Positions 34,712 to 42,949 of a stretch of DNA of 64,000 bases are shown here, in pieces. Position 1 is the first letter of the stretch. Each line of letters opens with the position of its first letter. The translations under genes and the position numbers were made by a program. The stretch comes from a virus: positions 248,001 through 312,000 of IMG/VR virus record IMGVR_UViG_3300023174_000040; one strand, given 5' to 3'. The notes under the pieces were generated by a model that was given only the letters and a program-made list of their open reading frames with translations, was not told the origin of the DNA and did not search any database.

Positions 34712-35511
34712 ATTATTTTGTCTCGGTAGAAGATTCTTACTACCATAATTGGCAACTCGAATTATTGATAGAAAGCTTCAAGGTATTGGGTCTAGAGGAC
34801 AATCTATATATATCGGTGGCTCAGGCAGACAAAGAGTATCTTAAAAATAATAAAAATCTTTCAACACATGCCAATAAATATATTCATAAAAATATAGGCA
34901 GAGAAACAGGTATACTCAAATTAAATAAATGGGGTTCTCTTTACACTCTTATGGAGAACAACATACTAAGTTTACCCGTGACCGTACTAGATCCCGATAC
35001 AGTCATACAAAAAGATATAAAAATACAAGATAAACAATTTATATTTTCTATTGATCCTGACTTTGTTTATAATAAAAGATATGCCAAATTAATTAGACTA
35101 TCAAAAAATGAAATGGATAAATGGCTTAATCTGGGTGAAGTGTTTGTTTTTAATGAATTATCATTAAATTTCTTTAAGGATATGGCAATATTATGTCAAA
35201 TGGTGGGATTGGATCCAAACAAATATCAAGTTGATAAAGCGGCATTATTTGCAACTTTGTGCAAACATAAAGTCAGTAAAATATTAGCCAGTAATGATAT
35301 CGAAGGAAATCTAATAGAGAGTCAATTAAAAGATATAATAAGCTATAGGCATGGAGTTAATCCCATGTTTAATAAAAAACTATATAAAAGTAATGATATG
35401 AATTTCTCCATGGCATCCGATAATCCAATAAATCTTTTATCTAAAATGGACCACACCCCTTCTTTAGAGTATGTGTCCAAGATTGCAAAGAGAATTATAA
35501 ACCGAATATAA
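34708..35511 (+). CDS. Putative GT-A-type glycosyltransferase
   Basis: The 267-residue protein has an N-terminal YFVSVEDSYYHNWQLELLIESFKVLG segment like a nucleotide-sugar Rossmann half. LPVTVLDPDTVIQK near residue 90 contains a D-x-D motif (DPD) at the expected place for metal binding. Further segments (LNLGEVFVFNELS) fit a GT-A fold. It is translated together with the SprT-like gene. Substrate unknown; it may modify phage DNA, virion or host glycans. Moderate confidence. Confidence 0.5.
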   Translation: MNYFVSVEDSYYHNWQLELLIESFKVLGLEDNLYISVAQADKEYLKNNKNLSTHANKYIHKNIGRETGILKLNKWGSLYTLMENNILSLPVTVLDPDTVIQKDIKIQDKQFIFSIDPDFVYNKRYAKLIRLSKNEMDKWLNLGEVFVFNELSLNFFKDMAILCQMVGLDPNKYQVDKAALFATLCKHKVSKILASNDIEGNLIESQLKDIISYRHGVNPMFNKKLYKSNDMNFSMASDNPINLLSKMDHTPSLEYVSKIAKRIINRI

Positions 35512-35785
35512 TTGTTTCTGGCTTGTCGTCTATCCAGACATCAATATTCACACCAAGTTTATCGACAACATCTTTTTTAGGAAGATGATTGCAGAATATC
35601 ACATCTTCTATTAATTCCAAAGAAGACCCAAAGCTACCCTGCACTTCATCTATATTTTTTTGTTCTTCTGTCCGGGCAGTTACACAAAAAACTCGGTGGC
35701 CTCTAGAGGTTGCCTTAAGAATAAACCACTTCCAAAATATTGGATCTTCTGTGAAAGTGTTGTCAAAATCTAAAGAAAAAACCAT
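35495..35785 (-). CDS. Small HAD-superfamily phosphatase-like protein
   Basis: The 96-residue protein starts with a HAD motif I (FSLDFDNTFTEDP, nucleophile Asp), then RGHRVFCVTARTEEQ (motif II Thr) and ends with DVWIDDKPETI (motif IV acidic pair). It is a minimal HAD domain without a cap, as in phage polynucleotide 3'-phosphatase-like proteins. It overlaps the ferritin-like gene upstream by 1 bp and converges with the glycosyltransferase gene with a 17-bp overlap. Confidence 0.7.
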   Translation of the reverse strand: MVFSLDFDNTFTEDPIFWKWFILKATSRGHRVFCVTARTEEQKNIDEVQGSFGSSLELIEDVIFCNHLPKKDVVDKLGVNIDVWIDDKPETIIFGL

Positions 35786-36210
35786 TATATTCCTTTTAGC
35801 ATCTGTCTTATCTCATCCAAATCTTTCCTGCTATCTTCCATCTGTTTTTCCAAAAATATAACTACCCAATAACTATTAAGATCGTTTATTTTTTCAGCAT
35901 CAGCTATTCTCTGATAATAGTTATTTATAACCTCTTCTTCCATTTTTGCTGCGTATTCTAGAATTTCTCTTGGATCGCTCAAGGATGGAAAATCATTCGG
36001 CACCTTTGCAGGAGAGCCCCCAAGCCCAGTAATAAGATCAGAGAATTGCACGATGTGTTGCATTTCACTGGCCGCCTGTTCCAGCAGCCATTCTTTGTAT
36101 TCTTTTGCGTGCAAACCAACTATGTTGCTTGCATTATGAAGATAAAAACAATGATGTTTCCACTCATTTTTAAGGTCTTGATTTATTCTTTCAACCAAAG
36201 CATTAATCAT
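35785..36210 (-). CDS. Ferritin-like diiron protein
   Basis: This 141-residue four-helix protein resembles bacterioferritin/Dps-type domains. Helix A has NEWKHHCFYLHNAS (Glu16), helix B has SEMQHI (Glu49 and His52, the ExxH ligand pair), helix C has KMEEEVINNYYQRI (Glu92/93), and helix D has FLEKQMEDSRKDLDEI with acidic residues, but the second ExxH His is missing. Iron binding is therefore plausible but the site is not canonical. Ferritin-like genes are known from aquatic phages. Roles in iron or oxidative stress control are inferred. Confidence 0.65.
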   Translation of the reverse strand: MINALVERINQDLKNEWKHHCFYLHNASNIVGLHAKEYKEWLLEQAASEMQHIVQFSDLITGLGGSPAKVPNDFPSLSDPREILEYAAKMEEEVINNYYQRIADAEKINDLNSYWVVIFLEKQMEDSRKDLDEIRQMLKGI

Positions 36211-36294
36211 AAAATTTTGTTTCTTTCAAAAAATGGATAAAAATTTAGACTAGAGTAGTATATAATCTATAATCTTTTAATCAAGAGGAATACT

Positions 36295-36813
36295 ATGAAA
36301 ACATTTAATGAGTTTATTGAACAAAAAAATATCAACACACTAGTTGAGAGTATTGCGGGTCTTATGGTTGAGATGGACATCAATCCCGCTGAATATATTT
36401 TAGAAAATGCTCCTGAGACGGAACTTGATGAAGGTTTCATGGATAGTCTGAAGGCATTTGGTAAAAACGCCTGGAGTGCGGCCAAACAATTTGGCAAAAA
36501 TGTTTGGGACGGTGGCGGTATCAGAGGTGGTGCTGCTCAAGCAGCCGATACATTAGCCGGCCCTGCTTCGAAGTTTGATTCTGCTGCAAGAGTTTTAACT
36601 GATCTTGTGAATCAACTTCAAAAAAATCCACAAACTGCAAGTATGCCATCTTCGACCAATCCAAGACAAACAGTCGCTTCTTATCTTGGCGGAATTCTAA
36701 AGGGACTAATGAAGGAGAAAGAGAACATTCCAAAAATGCAGGATGCCCAAGTTTCTATGCCAATGGCTCCAAGAGGTCCAGGTGCTCCCGCTCCTGCCCC
36801 TGCAACTCCTTGA
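36295..36813 (+). CDS. Head-internal protein candidate with capsid-targeting sequence
   Basis: The 172-residue product begins MKTFNEFIEQKNINTLVES, very close to the T4 capsid-targeting sequence (MKTYQEFI...). An L-x-E site (LVE, residues 16-18) fits the gp21 cleavage consensus. The remainder is an amphipathic helical segment (FGKNAWSAAKQFGKNVWDGG), a helical domain and a Pro/Ala tail (APRGPGAPAPAPATP). It has an AGAGG ribosome binding site. Its 3' end overlaps the convergent sulfotransferase-like gene by 59 bp. Packaging in the head is inferred. Confidence 0.6.
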   Translation: MKTFNEFIEQKNINTLVESIAGLMVEMDINPAEYILENAPETELDEGFMDSLKAFGKNAWSAAKQFGKNVWDGGGIRGGAAQAADTLAGPASKFDSAARVLTDLVNQLQKNPQTASMPSSTNPRQTVASYLGGILKGLMKEKENIPKMQDAQVSMPMAPRGPGAPAPAPATP

Positions 36814-37375
36814 TTTTAAACCTATATTTTTCATAACACTCATTTGCTTTTTCAAGAATAGTGTTGCTGATGTTGAAGTCAGCAACACTATTTTCTTTTC
36901 TGATATTGAATTCTTCTTTTAAACCCAAGAACTCTTGAATTTTCTTGTAAGTTTCAGGCAGGGTAAACTCCTCGTCAAAATAGACTTTAAAGTTTTGCTT
37001 GGGAGTTTTTCTTATCATTTCATAGATCTTGCGAAGCCTAAAACAATAATAGTTTAAACACGACTCTGAGCTGTACATTTTATTCCCGATTAGATTTGGC
37101 ATCACTAATCTTGGCTTATTTACAAGATAAATAAATTTACAAAAATTTAATAAAGGAGCAAAACAGAATTGATGATTATAATAAAGAGGATCCATATAGA
37201 TATGAGGATTTTTTCTATATCCGCTTCTAATAGATCCTAGAGAAAAAAGATTATTTATATCTTTGTATAACTGCAAGTCTATTTTTTGTATTCTCTTATT
37301 AGTGTTCAACGTATCAACTAAAACATTATTTTCTCTATAGTGCGTAATCACCAATAATAGTTCTTTTTTCTGCAT
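36755..37375 (-). CDS. Putative sulfotransferase-like protein
   Basis: I choose the ATG at 37375 (MQKKELLLVITHYREN) because a longer start would run into the divergent gene at 37407. The 206-residue protein has the plan of small phage sulfotransferase-like enzymes: an N-terminal LLVITHYRENN strand-loop, a central FIYLVNKPRLVMPNL, a YCFRLRKIYEMIRKTP helix and a C-terminal TLPETYKKIQEFLGL. The canonical PAPS-binding loop is not obvious. Its C-terminal 19 residues are encoded antisense to the head-internal protein gene. Confidence 0.4.
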   Translation of the reverse strand: MQKKELLLVITHYRENNVLVDTLNTNKRIQKIDLQLYKDINNLFSLGSIRSGYRKNPHIYMDPLYYNHQFCFAPLLNFCKFIYLVNKPRLVMPNLIGNKMYSSESCLNYYCFRLRKIYEMIRKTPKQNFKVYFDEEFTLPETYKKIQEFLGLKEEFNIRKENSVADFNISNTILEKANECYEKYRFKIKELQGQEREHLDLLEPLA

Positions 37376-37406
37376 AAAATAATAGAGAGAAAACAATAGA
37401 TAAAAT

Positions 37407-37967
37407 ATGCTTAACTTCAAAACATTCTTAGAAAATCTTGAACATTCAAAAAATGATATTCACAAGATCGTTCAATACAGCGAAAAATTATTAGGTATGG
37501 TCAAACCCAAAGAGGAACTCGAAGATTGGGTTAAAGCAAAACTAACTCATACCGAGGATTATCTCAATACAGTTCTTGATTATTTAAAATACTACAAACA
37601 ACAAAATGAAGACAATAACAGAATGGCCATGGGAGATCTAAGAAGCATTCATGAAAAAGCAAAAGAAATAGAAAAAATACTTAGCAAAGAAAAAGAACTA
37701 AAAGACTGGATTAAATCAAAACTAAATTTAGCGGGTGAGTATATGGATGATGTGTTTCATCACCTGGATTATAATAAAAAAGAAGGATTCGTAAACCAGA
37801 GTATGCCAGATCCAGAAAATGAGCGTGCTCCAAAAGCAAGTGAGTATTCTGCCGATCCCTACATGAGCATAGATGACCTACCGCCCACACCATTTTCCCG
37901 ACATCGGGAAAATCTAAAATACAAGAATAAAATGAAGAAAAAAGCCGATCAACTAAAAAATAATTGA
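37407..37967 (+). CDS. Duplicated-helix protein with targeting-like N terminus
   Basis: The 186-residue product starts MLNFKTFLENLEHSK, a weaker version of the shared MKxFxEFL peptide. Two copies of a helical motif follow (residues about 18-70 and 75-125), each with E.L.DW(V/I)K.KL......EY......LDY, a module common in T4-like aquatic phages. The C-terminal 60 residues are disordered. The last codons contain the hairpin of a minus-strand terminator. Probably a small virion protein. Confidence 0.55.
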   Translation: MLNFKTFLENLEHSKNDIHKIVQYSEKLLGMVKPKEELEDWVKAKLTHTEDYLNTVLDYLKYYKQQNEDNNRMAMGDLRSIHEKAKEIEKILSKEKELKDWIKSKLNLAGEYMDDVFHHLDYNKKEGFVNQSMPDPENERAPKASEYSADPYMSIDDLPPTPFSRHRENLKYKNKMKKKADQLKNN

Positions 37968-37972
37968 TCGGC
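37935..37972 (-). terminator. Rho-independent terminator for the C39-like protease gene
   Basis: On the minus strand GCCGATCAA and TTGATCGGC form a perfect 9-bp stem (plus-strand 37944-37952 and 37964-37972) followed by TTTTTTCTTC. It directly follows the minus-strand gene 37981-38655. It lies inside the 3' end of the convergent plus-strand gene, whose last residues AD-QLKNN are coded by the stem. Confidence 0.7.
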
Positions 37973-37980
37973 CCTGTTCG

Positions 37981-38655
37981 TTATCTTGGCATTAAAATAT
38001 AGTCTTTGCTATATTCTCTTTGCGACACATTCCTGTCGATTATTGGCAATTCTAATACCCTGTATTTATTAGGTATTATGTCTTCTTTTGCATAGATGAT
38101 AGCTGCCCAGCCATCCCACCTTTTGTTGAACTCGTTCATATTCCAAGTTCTAATCTTAAGTTGTGGATCGCTATTATTGATATATTTCACTACTCCGGCC
38201 TTTTCATCATAATGAACCATTGTCATCATGTGGCCAGGAACAGCAAAAACAGCGCCTCTACGTTCAATTTGGCAGCCTTTTATCAATAAATTCCTATCAC
38301 CCTTCGTTGTCATTTCATACTTAACGCTAAATCTTTCAAGCATGGCTCTAGCAGCACTAGGGCCTGCATAGCTTTGGTATTCTTTCATTCTTGTTAAATC
38401 ATACAACCGTGTTTCCTTCGCATACCTTGCAATTGTTTCGAAGCTGCACCAAACGCACTGGATACCAGTTCTGTTTGGCACACGATCTTCGAATGGTATA
38501 GGGACCTGAACATTCGAAAGATCTTCATCTTCCTCCCCTTCATAACTAGCAACAGGGTTAATGTTGCTAGCAAAAAGGGGATTTGGATAAAGACAGTCAA
38601 ACTGCCCGAGAGACCCTAAAAACAGAATTAATAAAACCCATGAAATCCTTTTCAT
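37981..38655 (-). CDS. Secreted papain-fold (C39-like) cysteine protease
   Basis: The protein has a signal peptide (MKRISWVLLILFLGSLG...) and no lipobox. A papain/C39-like fold is suggested by the Cys before a helix (GIQCVWCSFETIARY, nucleophile probably Cys70), then GHMMTMVHYDEK (His148) and KYINNSDPQ (Asn161 or Asp163) in the order expected for C39-like enzymes. It has a very good AAGGAGG ribosome binding site and its own terminator, so it is a single-gene unit. It may process or degrade host periplasmic proteins or act in lysis. Confidence 0.65.
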   Translation of the reverse strand: MKRISWVLLILFLGSLGQFDCLYPNPLFASNINPVASYEGEEDEDLSNVQVPIPFEDRVPNRTGIQCVWCSFETIARYAKETRLYDLTRMKEYQSYAGPSAARAMLERFSVKYEMTTKGDRNLLIKGCQIERRGAVFAVPGHMMTMVHYDEKAGVVKYINNSDPQLKIRTWNMNEFNKRWDGWAAIIYAKEDIIPNKYRVLELPIIDRNVSQREYSKDYILMPR

Positions 38656-38714
38656 AGATCCTCCTTGATCTATAATTATTTAGGGTTCTGGGCTTCAAAA
38701 AATAATTTTAAGCC

Positions 38715-38996
38715 TTATTTTCCTTGATTTCCTTGATTGGATAGCTTTTTAAAAGCATTTAAGGATCTGGCCGGGTTCTTGATGAGTTCATCAATAGCCT
38801 CATCACCCTTCTTTGTGTTAAGTTTATTCCAGGCGGCCCGCCTTGTTATTAAGCTATATTTCTTAAAAACACTCTGGAGCTTCTCTGCTAACTCCATTAT
38901 GGCAGAGTTTTGACTCGTATCATCTTTATCTTTAGACCTCTTGTCAGAATCTTTCTTGGAGCTTTCTGACAAGAGGTATTCCTTATAACTTTTCAA
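38715..38996 (-). CDS. Small basic protein with capsid-targeting sequence
   Basis: The 93-residue product begins MKSYKEYLLSESSKKD, matching the T4-type targeting peptide and containing an L-S-E cleavage candidate (residues 9-11). The rest is a charged linker followed by a short helical domain (SAIMELAEKLQSVFKKYSLITRRAAWNKLN). It follows its neighbour on the minus strand without a gap. A head-internal, injected protein is inferred. Confidence 0.55.
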   Translation of the reverse strand: MKSYKEYLLSESSKKDSDKRSKDKDDTSQNSAIMELAEKLQSVFKKYSLITRRAAWNKLNTKKGDEAIDELIKNPARSLNAFKKLSNQGNQGK

Positions 38997-39350
38997 TTAC
39001 ATGCCTTTTGGTAGATATTTTGACTCTTCTTCACCATGCATGGAATCATTCTTGTTCTCTGATTCGCTGTCTTCGACATGCTTCTTAGCAGCCATCTTGA
39101 GTTTTGGAAGATTAATATTTGAGATCAATAGTTCCATTTCTGGGTTGTTTGAAGCAATGCCTCTTAGAGCATTCATAAATCTCTGTGGGTTCTCAGCGAT
39201 TGCCATATCAACAACCTTCATCATGTGAGTGAGCTGCTCTGCTTCGCTGTTGCTGAAACTAGCGGTGCCATAGGCTGTTTTTCCAACATTCATACCTGTG
39301 ACTTCAGAAACACTATTATTATCTTTTAAATATTCTTGAAAACTTTTCAT
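38997..39350 (-). CDS. Small protein with capsid-targeting sequence
   Basis: The 117-residue product begins MKSFQEYLKDNNSVSEVTG, again the shared targeting peptide, followed by a helical domain (AEQLTHMMKVVDMAIAENPQRFMNALRGIA) and an acidic C terminus. It is immediately upstream of another protein of the same kind, forming a two-gene minus-strand unit opposite the head-core gene. No other homology recognised. Confidence 0.55.
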   Translation of the reverse strand: MKSFQEYLKDNNSVSEVTGMNVGKTAYGTASFSNSEAEQLTHMMKVVDMAIAENPQRFMNALRGIASNNPEMELLISNINLPKLKMAAKKHVEDSESENKNDSMHGEEESKYLPKGM

Positions 39351-39386
39351 ATTTTTCCTTTAATTTTGTTTGTTTAACTAACACTA

Positions 39387-39441
39387 AAATGTATATATGT
39401 TTTTTTGAAAAATTTTTAAAGGCAAAAGTGTATATACATTT
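39387..39441. promoter_or_regulatory. 11-bp inverted repeat between divergent head genes
   Basis: AAATGTATATA (39387-39397) and TATATACATTT (39431-39441) are exact inverted copies 33 bp apart in the spacer between the minus-strand targeting-sequence genes and the plus-strand head-core gene. They could be two divergent promoter boxes or an operator. Confidence 0.4.
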
Positions 39442-39516
39442 AAGGTTTTATTCAACAATATACTAAACTAGTATCGAACCTTTTTGCAAAAACAAAATTA
39501 TCTTAGGGAGAAACTA

Positions 39517-41304
39517 ATGAAGCGTAAATTAATCAATTATGATGAATTCAAGAAAATGGAGAATGAGTCAGTATCCAGAGTTGAGAAGGAGCTAATCGAA
39601 GCTGAGGAGCTTCTTGCAACAATTCTTGAAACAGAAAAACTTGAACTCATGTTCTTTAATGAGTCAGAAGTTGTTTACAAGACAGTAAACGAAGATATCG
39701 TTCGTGCCAACTATAAACTAACCAACGATAATCTTGCTCTAGAAAACATCGAAGAACTAGTAATCGATGAAGAGACAGAAAAGAATGAGTCAAAGAAACT
39801 CATCTCTGACATGATTGATAATCTTCTTGAGAATAAAGAAGAAGTCGCTTCAGAAGTTCTTAGCGAGTATCTCAATATGCCATCAGTAAGAAGAAACCTA
39901 ATTTCAGAAGGTTTCAAAGTTAAGTTAAGCAAGCCAACAGGTGCAAGAAGCAAGCTATTCCACAAGAAGCAGCCAAGAAGCCTTGTTGCCAAACGTATTC
40001 GCTCAATGATGAAAACAAAGAGAAAGCGTGCTAGCCTCAAGAACTATCTCAAGATGAAGACAGCCAGTGCCAAGCGTCGTCTCAAGAACATCACCAATCC
40101 AAGAGCCAGAATTTATGTTGTTAAGACTATGAAGGAATGGACAAGCCTAACAGAGAACGTTCTTGGTTATGTAAATCACAAAGAAATGGGCCATGTTTAC
40201 AAAGAATGCATCGTTGAACAAAACGATAAAGGTGATATCGTTGGAATCAAAGTTCCAACAGTAAGCAAAGTAAATGAAGGCAAAGTATTAAGTTTCGATT
40301 GGAAGACTCTCGACACCGAAGTCAAGGTTCTCAGAAGCAAAGGCAAATGCCTTGTAAAGAATGAAAACTTCGTCAAGAGTGTTGCTCAAATCAAGAAGTA
40401 CAACAATATTTCTGATAACAACATGCTTGAGACAAGTTTAGAGAATGCTGTTAAGAATTTTCCAGAATTAGTTTATGTCACTCAAGAAGAACTATCTTCA
40501 ATGGTTAAAGAAGCTCTTGAGACAGTTGGAGCCAGAAATTTTGATGATAATACCTGCAATTTCATTGCTGAGGGTCTACTAAGAACCGCTCACAATGCTT
40601 ATTCAGATCGTGTTAACAAAATCACAAATTTAGCTGGTGCCACAGTTTGTGAAGAGTGCGAAGACAAGTATCCAGGATTCAAAGAAGTTGCCGACAAGTT
40701 CTACAAGTATCTTGATGAATCAGCCAGTGCTGATCTCAAGGTTTTCGAAGATCTAGTTGAGGCTCTAGAGAACCTCAAAGTATTAGCCGAAAAACTTGGC
40801 GACAAAGAAGTTGTTGCTGAAGCTTCGGAACTACTCGATGAGTGCATCCTAGTTGTCAACCAAGAAGAAGAACCAGATGTTCAACTTGCTGAGTTTGTTG
40901 CCAACTACCTCAAGGATATCTATGAGAGTAATCTCGGATGCGAAGATTGGGCTGACAGTATGCCAACAATGAGTGTTAATGGGGATCACCCATCGCTTAG
41001 TGAAAAGGCAAGAAAAAGTTACAGCCCAGCTGCTGATCTTGAGGACAAGAGTGTAGTCGATAGCCCAGCTCCAGTTAGCGATGGCAAGACTATTGTAAAC
41101 GATTTAGATGATGAGATGAAAGATAATGGTTGGGGCAACGTTGGTGGTGACCACGTCTATCCATCATTAACTAATCCTTATATTCCAAATGCAATGGAAT
41201 TCACGATGAAGGGCGAAAAAGGAGTTGATAAGGATGGTGAAGATCTCGGAACAAACCAAGGTAAAGATACTTGGCCAGGTCTTCAGAATCCTTTTGCCAA
41301 ATAA
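39517..41304 (+). CDS. Large head-core or internal protein candidate
   Basis: ATG 39517 has AGGGAG upstream and is preferred over ATG 39484; it gives 595 residues. The first 130 residues are acidic and helical. A highly basic block follows (residues about 140-200: FHKKQPRSLVAKRIRSMMKTKRKRASLKN region), just after an ISEG sequence that fits the gp21 I-x-E consensus. The middle is alpha/beta and the C terminus is disordered. It occupies the position of the prohead core genes 67/68 in T4, directly upstream of the protease gene. Codon use is less AT-rich than in flanking genes, as in gp23, suggesting high expression. Confidence 0.5.
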   Translation: MKRKLINYDEFKKMENESVSRVEKELIEAEELLATILETEKLELMFFNESEVVYKTVNEDIVRANYKLTNDNLALENIEELVIDEETEKNESKKLISDMIDNLLENKEEVASEVLSEYLNMPSVRRNLISEGFKVKLSKPTGARSKLFHKKQPRSLVAKRIRSMMKTKRKRASLKNYLKMKTASAKRRLKNITNPRARIYVVKTMKEWTSLTENVLGYVNHKEMGHVYKECIVEQNDKGDIVGIKVPTVSKVNEGKVLSFDWKTLDTEVKVLRSKGKCLVKNENFVKSVAQIKKYNNISDNNMLETSLENAVKNFPELVYVTQEELSSMVKEALETVGARNFDDNTCNFIAEGLLRTAHNAYSDRVNKITNLAGATVCEECEDKYPGFKEVADKFYKYLDESASADLKVFEDLVEALENLKVLAEKLGDKEVVAEASELLDECILVVNQEEEPDVQLAEFVANYLKDIYESNLGCEDWADSMPTMSVNGDHPSLSEKARKSYSPAADLEDKSVVDSPAPVSDGKTIVNDLDDEMKDNGWGNVGGDHVYPSLTNPYIPNAMEFTMKGEKGVDKDGEDLGTNQGKDTWPGLQNPFAK

Positions 41305-41322
41305 ATATAAAGGAGAAAAACA

Positions 41323-42012
41323 ATGTCAAAAGATCAAATGCTATTCGTAGATAGCTGCATGGGTGGTGGGTTCAACATGGACCTAAACGAAAGTGTCACA
41401 GATAAAGGGTTAACCAGATTCCGTGGCAAGTTCCAAGAAGCTGAAGCTATTAATAAAAACAAAAGAATATATCCTTTTGAAGTTCTCAGTGAGAACGTCA
41501 AAAAACTTAACGAATGTGTAAAGCACAGAGGTTTAATTGGTGAGTTAGATCACCCAACCGACAGCATTATACATTTTGAAAAGGCTAGCCATGTCATCAC
41601 CAAGCTTTGGTGGGACGGCAATGTCCTCATGGGCGAAGGCGAAATACTCAACACACCTCACGGAAAAATACTGAGAAGTCTTTTGAACGACGGTGTTAGA
41701 GTTGGCATTAGCAGCAGAGGCGTTGGTAATGGAAAAGTAAATGAAAATGGAGTATTAGTTATCGGTGAAAGTTATAAACTTATAACATTCGACGCAGTAG
41801 CTGATCCTAGCACTTTCGCAGCTTTTCAAGAGAAGGTTACTGATAAGAAGGATAAGAAAGAAAGTGTAGAAATTTCTTCTGCGGTGGAAGAAATTCCTGC
41901 AAAAAATGAAAGCAGCAGCATATATACTGTTAATAAAGAAGCGTTAATTGCTTGTTTAGGAACAATAATCGAAAATTCAACCAATTCATTAAAGCGAGGT
42001 TTAGGCTCATGA
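41323..42012 (+). CDS. Prohead core protein and maturation protease (T4 gp21-like)
   Basis: The 229-residue protein has the T4 gp21 / S73-like herpes-type protease pattern: RGKFQEAEAINKNKRIYP, then LIGELDHPTD with catalytic His77, LWWDGNVLMGEGEIL, and GVRVGISSRGVG with the catalytic Ser at 130 or 131, then ITFDAVADPSTF. The protease cleaves scaffold and gp23 in the prohead after L/I-x-E. AAGGAG precedes the ATG and the stop overlaps the scaffold start (ATGA). The C-terminal 60 residues are a variable tail. Confidence 0.88.
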   Translation: MSKDQMLFVDSCMGGGFNMDLNESVTDKGLTRFRGKFQEAEAINKNKRIYPFEVLSENVKKLNECVKHRGLIGELDHPTDSIIHFEKASHVITKLWWDGNVLMGEGEILNTPHGKILRSLLNDGVRVGISSRGVGNGKVNENGVLVIGESYKLITFDAVADPSTFAAFQEKVTDKKDKKESVEISSAVEEIPAKNESSSIYTVNKEALIACLGTIIENSTNSLKRGLGS

Positions 42013-42905
42013 ACAAAATTAAAGAAGCACTAGAAAAACTCTTACCTGCTGATCAGATTCAAGAGGTAAGCTCAGCAGTCGAAGAAATGTTAAAGGATGC
42101 AAAGTCAGAACTAGAGACTGAATTTAATTCCAAATTGGAGGAGGCCTACGCCGAAGTTTCCAATGAACTAAAGTCAGCTGAAAAGACAGCAGAAGAAGGT
42201 TATACCGAAGCTTATGCTATCATCTCTGAACTCAGAAATCGTCTTGAAGTTCAAGGTGAAGAGTATGAAGCAGCTCTCGAAGAGGGCTACGAAGAAGCTT
42301 ATGAAATGCTCAAAGAGGAGAGAAGCAAGAATGGTAGTCTTGAAGTTTCCCTCTATGAAGAATACGACAAGAAGCTTGCCGAGATGAAAGAGTACATCGT
42401 TGACAAAGTAGATCAATTTCTACAGTTCAAGGGTGCCGAAATCTATGAACAAGCCAAGAAGGATGTCCTTGCTGATCCAAGAACTGTCGAGCACAGGAAT
42501 GCTTTCGACAAGATTGTTGATATCACAAGTGAATATCTAAGTGACGAAGATTATGCAAGTGTCAGTTCTGCTAAGGTTGATGAAGCCAAGAAGCAGATTG
42601 ATGATCTCAAGGGCCAAATCAAGCTATTAGAGGCCAGAAGCATAAGACTATCGACAGAGAACACAAAACTAACCGAGGCTGTTCGCCACGCACAAACAGT
42701 TGTGACCGAACAAGTCAAGGCTGTAGAGAATGAAAAACAGGTAAAAACTGTTAATGAAATGAAAGAAAGAGCTGAAAAGAGCAAGAATGTAATGGGGAGA
42801 GGACAAGTAGTCGCTGGTGAAGCTGTTATTGCGGAAAATAACGGTACTCAACACGACTTTAACGATTTGCACATTTTAGCTGGTATTAAAAAGATCGAAG
42901 ACTGA
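42009..42905 (+). CDS. Prohead scaffold protein (gp22-like by position)
   Basis: Start is ATG 42009 in an ATGA overlap with the protease gene (298 residues). The protein is acidic, Glu/Lys-rich and almost entirely helical, with long coiled coil (residues about 20-130 and 195-260), as expected for the scaffold core. It lies between protease and capsid genes exactly as gene 22 does in T4. Sequence similarity to T4 gp22 cannot be claimed by eye; the call rests on composition and order. Confidence 0.75.
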   Translation: MNKIKEALEKLLPADQIQEVSSAVEEMLKDAKSELETEFNSKLEEAYAEVSNELKSAEKTAEEGYTEAYAIISELRNRLEVQGEEYEAALEEGYEEAYEMLKEERSKNGSLEVSLYEEYDKKLAEMKEYIVDKVDQFLQFKGAEIYEQAKKDVLADPRTVEHRNAFDKIVDITSEYLSDEDYASVSSAKVDEAKKQIDDLKGQIKLLEARSIRLSTENTKLTEAVRHAQTVVTEQVKAVENEKQVKTVNEMKERAEKSKNVMGRGQVVAGEAVIAENNGTQHDFNDLHILAGIKKIED

Positions 42906-42949
42906 ACGGATTCTACTGGCTAATCAATTTTTAAAAGAAAGTAAGAAAA

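Noticed and set aside
36706-36888. Alternative minus-strand frame over the end of the head-internal gene
   Set aside because: Composition is that of a shadow frame; the sulfotransferase-like frame is better supported.
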